Assembly: GCF_032854445.1 (NCBI RefSeq)
Contig: NC_088301.1
Coordinates: 36,939,187-37,003,186 of the forward strand
DNA: 64,000 bases
Direction: 5' to 3'
Source: Liolophura sinensis
Taxonomy: Eukaryota > Mollusca > Polyplacophora > Chitonida > Chitonidae
The notes beneath the pieces were generated by a model. It did not search any database. It worked only from the letters and a program-made list of their open reading frames with translations, and was not told the DNA's origin. The first letter of the stretch is position 1; each line of letters begins with the position of its first letter. Positions 25,401-36,300 of the stretch are shown here, one piece after another. A program made the translations under genes and the position numbers.

Positions 25401-28400
25401 GTATGGTTCTGGAATAAATAGATCTCATTTCAATCCATGGATATCCTTGTGACTGGACACTGGATGATATGATTTAGAAATTCAGGAATATTTTAGGACT
25501 CCGATTGTATTTTGTACCAATTTTCCTCTGCTTTAATCCTGTTATGTATCTGATTATTGTCATTTGTTTTACAAGATGCTCTTATACCATGAAGGAAAAA
25601 GAATCGGAAACAGGATATGGAAAAGGGGATGAGGGGAAACTTGCTCTTTCTTTTTTCCTTTAGGCATAAAAGTTGAGCATAAAATTGTAACTATTTATAA
25701 AAAATACTTGAGGTAGATAATGCTGTAGATTAATGTGAAGTTCATTGCATAAAGTGTACATTTGTTTTACAGAGCTTGTATTCAAGCACAAGTGATATAG
25801 ATCTTCTGAAGACTGTTTGCTTTTGATGAGCAAGAAGTTGATATATAGTACGGTCAAAATATATTTTTGTAGACATGTATATTGTACATTCAATCGAAAC
25901 AAATATCAGGTTTGTGTATTATTCAAGAGCAATGTGATTTATGTGCTACAGATTGATTTTGATGTAGCAATGCTGGTATATCAGACCATAAAGTCAAATT
26001 TTGGAAGCCAATGTGTTTTAAAGCCATGTTTGGAAAATTAAAACAAATCACTGTTGTTTATATGGTGGAATTAACATTTATGTTAAATGCATACTTTAAG
26101 CTACTTCGCATTGATTCATGCAAAAAATTTAGGTATGTGGTGTTTAAATAATGCTGTGCCATTAAAAGACTAGTAAACTTGACATACATTTTTCATCATG
26201 CCTTAATACAAATAAATGTTTCCTTGATGCAAACAAAATTTATGAACATTTGAATCAGGATAGTAAAAAGATGGCTTACTCTTTTATTAGCTTAGGAAGT
26301 GTTAAACTTCATAAAGAGAACATAGGGAGGGTTTTATTTTTATAAGTTCATGGTAGAAACGCAGAGGTTTGATTCAGAAATAGTTGTTGGAGGAAACCAG
26401 TAATAAAAAACAAAATTGTTGGAATGTGATTGGATTTTATCAAAGGTTTTTTTAACCGCTTGTGAAAAGCTTGCTTAGACATCTTGAATAAACTGTGCAT
26501 TCTAAGTGTTGCAGAGCAGACAAGCTATTGTTCCCAAATTTCTTATTTTTACGTCCTGTGGATGTAGACAATAAGTAATTTATTAGACCTTTCACAACCA
26601 CATTTTAAGTTAAATTTGCATGGAGGCTTAATCATAAAACCATAGCACAGGTTTGTGCTGAAGATATAGAGTACCGTATCTGTAGTGTGAAACAAGAAAA
26701 GGTAGGCTTGTACAGATAGTGATGGGATATGGACTTCTATATGTCTGTGTCACTGTTTGGTCACTATATGACTCTTGATAAATCAACAGTATAAACATGT
26801 AGTTAAATAAACAGCAATATATATGGTATTGTAGTTCGTACTTAGTTATGATAAGCTGTACTGTGTTATTTTAAGTATATTCCACTGTGTATGTGGTTTT
26901 ACAGAGTACTTAACGGTTGGTAGTTGGACTGTGATTAGGATAACATGTATATGAGACATTATATATGCTGTATATTGTATTACTGATGTATTCAGCTTGT
27001 ACGTGAAAGAATATTTACATGTATGTTAACCTGTATATTAAAGCTTTAAAGTTGAAGTGATTTCTTATGCTGACCATTAACAGTCAATGTCTCCCGTAGT
27101 GCCACTTTGGGAAACTACGTGCAACAAATCTTACCAGCTCTTAGGAAAAGAGTTTTGAGGGGAAAATATCATTGTTTAAAGGTGTCCTAATGGACAAAGT
27201 GTTCAGCCATCCTCTCCATAAAGTATGTGGGGAGTAGATTGTTTTGCCTGTAAATGGCTGTGATTCTGTACATTTTGCCCCTCCCATGCAATCCACTTTA
27301 AAAAACATTCCAAACTATAAAGTCCACCTTAGTGGCGGATGTGATCTAGTACATGCATAGCAAATGGGCCTAATGGAAATTGGTATGTGCAATGTAAAAC
27401 GTATCATTAGATGTTTTCAGAACAGCTTAGCCTATTGTTTTATCTGAACATTATTTCAAAATGAAAGAAATGCAGAATGCAATGGTTTGGGCATATGTGG
27501 TTTTACTTGTGCTTTAAATATTCATCAAAGGTAAAAAAAAATGTAAAAAAAAAAAAAAAAAACACCTTGCCCAGACAAAAAAACTTGGTTCATATGGCCC
27601 ATGTTTCTGGTACAGCACTGTGGACAATGCAGTTGAATAATACAGAAACCGTATTATGTAGCAGCTAGAAGATTGGGTAGATGCTAGAAGGTTGGGTTTT
27701 ACGTTTATTGAAGTTGCCACAGTGCCATAGCTTACCAGAAAGAAAGAAAGTAAGCATGCATTTACATGTTTATACACAAAGTCATTATGTCAACTTATTT
27801 GTCAATATGTGCTTAAGAATTGTGAAAAAAAAACATGTAAAGGAGAAAGAAGAAAAAAAATTAAACAAAAGGGTATAAGTGTAACCATGTTATTATTGCC
27901 TTGGAGTGATTGTTAGCTGGATTGCAATTTTTTGTTTTAAATAGTGGAAATATTAAATGTCAATACCGGTGCATATTATACATTAAAAGAAATTGTATAA
28001 GATTATGCCAGTATTATAGTGAGTATTAATGAGCAGTGTGGTAACTTTTATGATATGTAGTGGATGTCATGTCATGATGCATATGAAAGTGTATAAACAA
28101 GTCAAAAATAGTATATTCAGAAATTATTTCAATTTAATTTCATTGCAGAGTTGGAGTTGTGTGTCTGTAAACAGAAATTGGTTTGGTGAAGTTTTTTTGG
28201 GCAGTATGCCCTATATTATTCAAGGTCTTGCAGAGAGCTCAATAGTAGACTTGAATTAACTTAAATATTGAAAAACATAAATATCATAATTTGTTTATTT
28301 AGGGAAAAAAATTGTTGGATATGTCGAGTATTATAATTTTTTTTCCTAATTTTATTTGGCATTGTTTATTTCCTGTGTAAGCAGACCCCAGATGAAGCAT

Positions 28401-28800
28401 TGTCAGTATGATCAGTGTTACTGTACTAGGAAATAAAGGGCTTACTAATAGAACACCATGAACTTTGTAATGTTGGAAATGTTGCGTTTTTGTATCCATT
28501 TGTGCATTATCCATTATGGGGTGAAGTGTTATGGCAGAGTCGTTTGATTGTCTGCCTAGGAAAATGGGAGGCACATGGATCCTCAGTCTGGATCCTTGTA
28601 ACTTGGGGTCGATGCCAGAAATCCATTTCTGACTTAAATCAAAATAAAAACTCTCATCATAAATGCTTATATTTCATTACAGGAAGTTGAAAGGTATACA
28701 TTTTTGTCATAGGGTGACATTTATGGGATGGTAAATTTTTTAAATTTATATGGTGCAAAAGTAACCTCTATAATCATGCATAAAAGTTTGACAAAAGTCA
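22431..28800 (+). other. PAQR 3' UTR and intergenic DNA, no further gene seen
   Basis: No ORF here has family resemblance or coherent splice sites. The first part must be PAQR 3' UTR, but the cleavage site cannot be fixed: ATTAAA occurs near 23,029 and 27,038 and AATAAA at 26,487-26,492. The stretch is T/A-rich with several TACATGTA palindromes near the 5' end. An A-rich run lies at about 27,532-27,561. The MITE-like element at 23,205-23,524 is listed separately. Confidence 0.5.
23205..23524. mobile_element. TTAA-flanked MITE-like element (~320 bp)
   Basis: TTAA at 23,205-23,208 and TTAA at 23,521-23,524 bound a segment whose ends are imperfect inverted repeats: TTAAAGGATACACAAA on the left, and TTAAAGGGTACCTGAAA when the right end is read in reverse complement. 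There is no coding capacity, so it would be non-autonomous. The target could be TTAA or the inner TA, so superfamily assignment (piggyBac-like or mariner-like) is open. Its ends share TTAAAGG with the element at 46,910-47,221. Confidence 0.6.
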
Positions 28801-28840
28801 GAAATGTCGCTGCTTAAACCATGGTGCTATAGGGGGTGTA

Positions 28841-29111
28841 GCACAAAAAGTCTACTGAACAAAAAGTCCTCTTCATAACAAAAGCTTGTTTTCCTCATAC
28901 ATTTGAACAAACTGATACTTGGAAAAGAAGAAAAAGACATTACTGTTGTTCTTGATATAAATTGAAACATATTTTTAAAAAGCTATAGCACAAAAATGCG
29001 GCAAAACTTTCTAGCAACATTTATGCAAAGAAGCCCACTTTGATTCTTCTCTTAATCCTCTTACCAGATAATCAAGTAAGAGTGATTTTTGTCCAGGGAC
29101 TTCTTTTCGGG
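28841..29111. mobile_element. Possible inserted element with weak terminal inverted repeats
   Basis: The left end reads CACAAAAAGTCTACTGAACA and the right end, reverse complemented, reads CGAAAAGAAGTCCCTGGACA then AAAATCAC; they align with several mismatches. It separates two blocks that are nearly adjacent, in the same relative order, at 52,662-52,797 (reverse strand), which supports an insertion into an older dispersed repeat. There is no coding content. Confidence 0.35.
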
Positions 29112-29125
29112 GTGGGGTGGGGGGG

Positions 29126-29222
29126 ACTTTCACAGGTTACGTGTGACCACTTTCCAGCTATCGCACTGTTGTCGCTGCTCTGGATTTAATCTCTATGCAA
29201 CACGTCTTTAAACTGTATTTGT
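29126..29222 (+). repeat. Dispersed repeat arm, copy 1
   Basis: Contains GGTTACGTGTGACCA, GTCGCTGCTCTGG and ACGTCTTTAAA, which recur at 53,305-53,396 (same strand) and, without the last block, on both arms of the hairpin at 52,494-52,732. This is an unnamed dispersed family with at least three loci in the window. Confidence 0.65.
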
Positions 29223-29892
29223 GCAATCGGCCTTTGGTAATTTCTCACTTCATACTCAGCATCGGGGAATAATTGAGCCAGGTTCTGATTGGCACGTTTA
29301 CTACATGTATATGTGCAAGCTTCAAGAAGACCCTTTTCACAATATTATATGAAAGAAACCAAAGTATTATTTTGGAGTTAAGTCAAATTTTTATTCTTGA
29401 ACACAAATATTATTAAAGAACACACAAAACAAGAGATGCGGGAAACATTACAAAAATTCTTGAAACTTACTTATTTTTATCCTGAAGAATGGGTCTACAG
29501 GTAGTGTGTTTGATTGATCCGTGAAGGCTAGACGCCTGTATAAAGCCACTTTCACACGGTTCTGTTGTCAAACCGACATTTCGAATGGAAATAGATGTAA
29601 AAATAGACATCTAAATAGTCTTATTTTCATTTGACTTGTCAATAGGATAAATCAAATCGTGTGTGAACAGCTTTAGATAAATCTTTCTGCAGAGTTATAT
29701 CAGCCTACGTGTATGGTCCACAATGCCTTCTTTAATCATGTATGTATTTATGTATACTTGGGCTTACGTTGACTACTTCAAAATTTGCAATCATATGACT
29801 ACTATGAGTCATTAGGTGTATGTACATGTACTGTGTCATCTTGTGGCAGTGGCAAAGTGTTGCCGCCACTGAAGTGGCATTTTTAAAACTTT

Positions 29893-30150
29893 GATGGCCA
29901 AGGTGGTTAGCGTGCAAGCGCGGCCCAAAGACCCAGGAGCCTCTCACCAATGTGGTCGCTCTGATTTCAAGTCCAGCTCATGCTGGCATCCTCTCCGGCC
30001 ATAACTGGGAAGGTCTTCCTGCATCGGATGGTCGTGGGTTTTCCTCGGGCTCTTCCCGGTTTCTTGCCACCATAATGATGGTCGCCGTCGTATAAGTGAA
30101 ATATATGGTATATATATTGAGTATAGTGTAAAACACCAATCAAATAAATT
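29893..30150 (+). repeat. tRNA-derived SINE, full length but diverged
   Basis: It runs from a degraded tRNA-like head (GGCCAAGGTGGTTAGCG), through the B-box-like TTTCAAGTCC, the central domain (CAGCTCATGCTGGCATCC; GGATGGTCGTGGGTTTTCC; CTTCCCGGTTTC), to the tail CGCCGTCGTATAAGTGAAAT and ACACCAATCAAATAAATTAA. Same family as 37,920-38,174, opposite orientation. No clear target duplication, so an older insertion. Confidence 0.8.
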
Positions 30151-30649
30151 AATATATAATTTGTTCTGATATCGTTTTCATTCCTCTCAGCTTTGCTCCC
30201 AGTGTTCATATGAAAACCTGAACCAATCGCAGATATCACGACAACCTCACTTCTGATTCGCTGTACTAAATATAGGCTTATCTTTTCCTTTGCTTTCCTT
30301 TCGATTGCTTAGTTGCAAGAGACGTGGCTTCTGTACCATTATCGTACATTCCGCTGCTTCCTTAATTGTTCTCTTCAGGCCTTCAGACAAAAAAACAGTC
30401 GGCGGTGCCTGCTATATCTTATAAATCTTCAATCTCTTCAACGACCAAAGCACTTTTTCAGTGGAAGCTATGCTAAGAGCTTATTAAGAAAATGTGTTAT
30501 TAAAGATGCATGCTTCATAAAACTAGGTCAATCATTTCTTCAAACCCCATAGTTCTATCAGAATGTTGAAGAACTATGGATGGATCCAACTCATCTGATG
30601 TCCCTCCACCACTTTTTCGTAACGTTACTTTTCATTCCATTTCCGGTAA

Positions 30650-30860
30650 AAGCAATTGCGATGTCATTACGTCACAGAAAGATTGAACATTTGCAACCAA
30701 TACGTGGGACATCCGGTTGACCTATTTGCAACAAGGTCAAATTGCGTGTTCCTCATTGACAATTCGGAAAGGTCTGTTGTAGAGCGCCCTGTAGCCTTAC
30801 ATGGAATTCGTCAAACGTGGAATTCTTCACTGCAAGTTATCAAATGCCGATAGTTTACTC
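30650..30860 (+). pseudogene. Decayed DIRS-like retrotransposon RNase H-region fragment
   Basis: The frame around 30,656-30,850 encodes ICNQYVGHPVDLFATRSN. The string VDLFATRxN preceded by xxGHP is characteristic of the end of the RT/RNase H region in DIRS-type and related retrotransposons, where it is usually WGxPxVDLFATR. After Asn the resemblance is lost, and the upstream part is shortened. There is no neighbouring reverse transcriptase motif and no tyrosine recombinase. It is best read as a short fossil. Chance similarity is possible but unlikely for a nine-residue match. Confidence 0.5.
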
Positions 30861-31436
30861 AAGGCACTCCGGTTTCCTCTAACCATATTATAAAAGGGAT
30901 GTTATATGTTAATAATAATTTGCAACTTAAGAAATGTCGAAGTAAAGTATTAGTCTACATGTTTTATCTTATTTTGGGTTCATTCTGTGTTGACAATTAT
31001 ATTCGCCATTTTGAATCATCACCGTAAAATAAATTGTGTTATGTGTATATATGGTCAATGCAATGTTTATCATATTACCTAGATTTTGAAAGTGTTACAA
31101 TTAATTGTTCACCTGTTTACCTTCCTGAATTGCACAACATAATAAATAAGTAAACCTGACAGGGCTAGCCTAATTGTATTGTACCCGGCATGACATAACC
31201 TGTAGGCCTACATGCGTTCACGTTGGCAACACAGCAAGATGAGAGACAACGGAAACTCATGTGAAAGCCACCCAGTGAGCACACCTAACACAGGTTGTAG
31301 GTCTGTCAACTCGACTGCTAGTCAGGACATGTACTGAAAGTTAAGTCGGTAACTCAGCAGCATATGACCGTTCATATGAAAGACGCCCAGTTTTCACACT
31401 TCCAAGTTAAGCCGGACAAGTAACTTGTTACTAGCG

Positions 31437-31494
<58 letters not shown>

Positions 31495-32930
31495 CATGGA
31501 CGGCCATTTATAAATCGTATGACAGATTATTGCGACATGCAATATGGTATCTCAAATGTTTCAAATGTCGTATATTATATACATGGGAATAATCATGGGG
31601 GCAGGAAACCACGACTCAAAAGGACGTGTGAACGTCTGAAACTTATACAGTGCATGTCCCAACCAACAACCCCTGTATCTTATTTGTGTAACTGGCCTGC
31701 ATTTTTTAATGTTGAATCTAAAAGAAAACCACACTAAAGAAGTATTGCTCTAATGGTTAAACGTCCACGTACTTACATCTATATTTTCACGCAACCTTTC
31801 AATTTGTATTATCTGTATATACGGATAAAATGTGTGCATTATCTCCACGCCAGTGAAATATCAGCTGTGAACTATTGGGCTAGCTTCACACACGTGAATC
31901 GTATGGTACATTATAGCTAAATAGTTAGCTGTATACTTGAAACGTCCTTTGGACAAGCAAGGCAATGTGTCTGTAGAGAACGTTATGTAGACAGACGTTA
32001 AGAATTTAATAGATAAAACAAATATGCACAAAATGTTGTAAAAGTTATTATTATACATTAATAAACGTATGAAAGCTCCAAATAAAATATATAAACTGTA
32101 GATATTTATATATTTTTTCACTTCAAACCCCAACTAACATATCACGATAACACTAAAGACAACAGAAGTTTTACCGTACTAACATGTATATATTAAGTAT
32201 TAGTGCCATTATAGACAAACCTATATAAAAAAATAAAAACCAATACAAGTCATGAAATTTATTTAGAAAAACAAGCTGATTTGAGATTCTGAGAATTACA
32301 ATATTTACGTTGAATTGGATCAAGGTATAATACAAAATATAACCATTCTTCTGAAGTGAGCAACATATATCTATTTTAATGACAGTACTTAATTTATTCG
32401 AATTTTTGTACCGAATCGAACGAACTGAAGACAAGCAAGAATAAAAAGCAACGTGAATCACAACCTGAAATGCATGTACATTTCAATAATGCACCCCACG
32501 ACCAAGAACACGAAAAATACCAACCCCAACAAAAAAGAACAAGGACAAATGAAAATGAAGAGTGAAATTTGAGGATTGTACATTGCAATTTGATAAAAAC
32601 ACCAGAGTTTTTCCGTAAGACATCTACGTAACCAACTAATATATGGCTGTTCTGTAATTAAAACTGTTAATCTTCTGGTAAAATTTATGGGATGGATGCA
32701 TCGTTATAAAAATGTTAAGATCTTTTGCTCAAAAACTGACCAAAAAAAATACAATAAATTGATTATGCATAGAATTTGCATTGATCTTTTGATTTGAAGC
32801 ACACTGACCATTATCAAAGTATATCATCATAAGTGCAACATAAGTGCATAAGTGCAACAAAACATAAAAGAAGCACTTGTACATGTTTATGTCAATAATG
32901 TTGCAGCAATTGGAATGTCATGACTTAGTA
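30861..32930. other. Intergenic DNA, no gene recognised
   Basis: Apart from the (TA)n tract, this stretch holds AT-rich sequence with short unrelated ORFs on both strands. I see no splice-consistent coding signal. Confidence 0.5.
31440..31492. repeat. (TA)n microsatellite
   Basis: About 26 uninterrupted TA repeats between the PAQR and kinase genes. Confidence 0.98.
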
Positions 32931-32937
32931 GTAACAC

Positions 32938-32956
32938 TTTATTTATTAAATTTATT
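32938..32956 (-). terminator. Likely polyadenylation signals of the ceramide kinase gene
   Basis: Read on the minus strand, AATAAA occurs three times (32,951-32,956; 32,942-32,947; 32,938-32,943), about 270-290 bases after the stop codon at 33,227. The cluster and distance suit a 3' end. The true cleavage site is not visible. Confidence 0.55.
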
Positions 32957-33226
32957 GCATCTCTTTGCCAGTGCTCTTAGCCATGTTTCTTCTGGTATAT
33001 GCCCTATATATCACTGTCAGCAACTCCAGTGAATTACATCCTTAACATTGTTTTTTTCTTTGACCTAAGACAACCACTTGACGATTTGTCAGAAAGTAGA
33101 AAAAGAAGTAAAATCACAGAAGAAATCAAGAGGTCATCCTAGTACAAAGGCTTGCATCGCTTGGTTGTGGACGGACCATGTTCATCCATATCATGCACGA
33201 GGCATCAATGTGCTGAGATCAGGGCA

Positions 33227-33320
33227 TCATGACTTCTCAGCTTGAACCTTTGCCAAGTAAGCCTGTCGCAGTTCCTCTCCATCATCTCGTGTAAAAAAGT
33301 GCACAATGTGGTGGTGATTT
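33227..33320 (-). CDS. CERK: Ceramide kinase exon 12 (residues 492-522), stop
   Basis: The acceptor is TCGCTTTCTAG. It encodes RNHHHIVHFFTRDDGEELRQ and a short charged tail ending EKS, then TGA at 33,227-33,229. The IVHFFTR segment matches the LVRLFAR end of vertebrate CERK. Confidence 0.85.
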
Positions 33321-36300
33321 CTAGAAAGCGATAAGGACAGAAATTCTTGTCATTTGTTCCAATACCTATAGTTTTATTCAGGATGCTTAATTCACTACTG
33401 TAATCATTCAGAGGCACTTTCGTGACTTCTACTGATAGTGTTTTGAAGCAAAGCAAAAAATAAGAAAATAACCCTGACTTACAAAATTTGTCACCTTCAA
33501 AATTATTCGCCTAGTAAACAAAATGACGTAAGCTATTATTGGTGAATTTATGTTACAAGATACATGAAAAGGAACGCTGAAGCCATGATTATGGTTTTAT
33601 AAGGGAAATGAAGATGGTTGTCAAAAAATGTAAAAACAATCTTTATTTCTGAGGCTTAAAGAGATAGAGAATCGTTTCTAATTGGCTGGTCGACAGATTT
33701 TATTCAACTGTAACCAAAACTGTATGGTTTAACCCAGGAAATCCATTTTCACATCCCAAGAAGAAAGTTGAGAAGCTTTTTTTTCTTTTTATATGTCAGG
33801 ACACATCCTACACCCCATAATATAAACTAAAAGTAAACAAATTCATGTATGTATAACATGTTGCAAAAGACCTTACATGAGCATAGCATAGAAAACTTTA
33901 ATTTCAAGCAATTCAGTTTAGACTGTCAGTTAGTTAATGTTTTTACCGAATTTCAGCATGTGGTTCTGGGCTTTGCAGCATGTCTCCATCCCAAATCAGC
34001 AATCTGCTAGCCTTGTCATCTGGCTTCGGGTTTACAGCACGTATCTTGAAGGCCTTTACCTCGTAGCATTCCAAAAAGTTCACATCAAACTGGTGGATAA
34101 AAAAAGTGAATGAATAAGTGAATGATTGTGGCTTAGCACCAGATGAACTAAAATGAACTAAAAAAGCTGTGTGACTTTTCATGCACATTGTATGGTGATT
34201 ACAACTCAACTCATTAGAGTTCAAAACAGAATATCACGAGTTTTGAATTTCGAAAGGTAAGCCTTGCTTCCTGGTGCATTGAAAGCACCAAGGTTACTCT
34301 GGCTGATGGGAAATATTATGACTAAAATGAATTAAAAAACAAATACGGATCCAACAGGTGTATAATTCTTGATGCGATTTCTATCAAACCTCTGACTAAT
34401 AACAGTGCCCATTGATAATACTCTCCTAATGAATCCCTAGTCATAAACCAAGGTGATATCTTTTAATAGCAAATAGCAGTAAAACCAGATCATGGATAGA
34501 AAAGATTATAAGTATTTGACATATACAATACATATTGTAGACCATGATATAAATTGTGATACACAAGTCGCAAATTCACACTCATCCATTCAAAAGCAGA
34601 TATCCATGCAGGAACCCAATATTTTAATAGAATTAGACAGTGTCCTAGTAACTGATATCTGTTCCCACTTTCACATAACTTTTGTGATAAATCACATCGA
34701 AAAAATCAAAACTTGAGTTAGGAAACACTGTGAAAGTAGAATATAAATCCTGTTCTGATCTGTCATAGTGCCCATGCCGGCGCTTGTAATATTACACAAA
34801 TGCCAGAAAATGTCGATGCTTACCGCTGTATGGTCATATTTCTTTAGCTTATTGAAGAAAGACACCTGTTCCATTCTTCCACATTCTTTTGACAGCCACA
34901 GTCGCAATTTACCATCATTGATAGCCTGGTGGGCGAAGAAAGGTTTATCATAGTTTGGAGCGGAAGGGTGGATCGACACAGCGTCAACTCCAAGGTACAT
35001 TCCCGAGACTTTTTTCCATGATAAATCTGGAAAATAAATTTGAACATATCATACAGATTCATGACACTATGATCAAAAGACAGAACAAAACAAAATAAAC
35101 AAAATGTAATATAAAACATATATTAGCATTTAAAAGTAACCAGACCAGTTAAAACCTTATATGACACACAAACTGATCTTATTCATCTATAAGGGATTGG
35201 CATCCTTGAAGTTGATAGCAGAAAGTGATATCGGTATTCGCTATTATTGACTTCTGATAAAAGTGGTACTCAAAGCTACAAATCTGAATTCATCATTTCG
35301 GGCAGGTGTGCCTCATGTGCACGTGAAACAAACCTGATACATAATGGCATGAAATGGGTACATCGTCACATCAGCAATGGATTTGTATTCTCTCACACAT
35401 CATCCAATGATGATCTGTGAGAGGAAACAAATCCAATGCAATCTTTATATTCCGTAAAAAAGTGACCCAATGGAAGTATCACGTAATTGCTTGAGGTTAT
35501 TAAATAACCCAGGACCCACTGGCCAATGCTATCGCTCTGAGTTCAAGTTCAGCTCATGCTGGCTTCCTATATGGTCTTATGTGAAAATGTTCTCAGAAAC
35601 CTGTGGATAGTCGTGGGTTTCCCCGGGCTTTGCCGTCACCGTCGTATATATCAGTGAAATATTCTTGAACACGGCATAAAACTCAAATTAAATATATAAA
35701 TAAACAAACAAATAAATCAAGAATGTATGTGACGTTTGGGGTATTGAGGTAAGCATGTGTGATATATCCGCTAGCTTACCTGAATTACATGTTGCTCCCT
35801 CGACAGGCGAAGCTGTACCTTGGTTAGGAGTTGTTGAACTTGATTCACTGCTGCAAGAAGAAACGATGAAAGACATGTAAGGTAAATACTTAAACCCCAG
35901 TGACAAATACATAGAACCATGAACATATTCTAGTCAGCCTACTGGTGTCACTGAGTTTTCACGATGTTGCATCAAATGTTATTCAGGATTTAAACTATAT
36001 TTATGCACTTGAGAGTTGAAAGATTCTTCTATAATGCAAGAAAGTGGATCTATAGAAAAAGTAGTCCTTTAGTTTCTGTAAGGATAATTATATCTACCTG
36101 TATATATTTATGACATTGAGTAAAGTTTATACTAATAAATCATCTATTTCAAAAAGTGCCAAAGCCAAGCGATGTTCCAAGAGTAAATGTGTATGTATGT
36201 ATGTATGTATGTAAGCTTGGGGTTTAACGTCATCATTAACAATTTTTCAGTTATAGGAAGATGAGGAATCATTAGACGTGTGTATATGTACCATGTTTTC

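Noticed and set aside
29967-30239. Minus-strand ORF of 90 codons
   Set aside because: Most of it is antisense to the SINE at 29,893-30,150.
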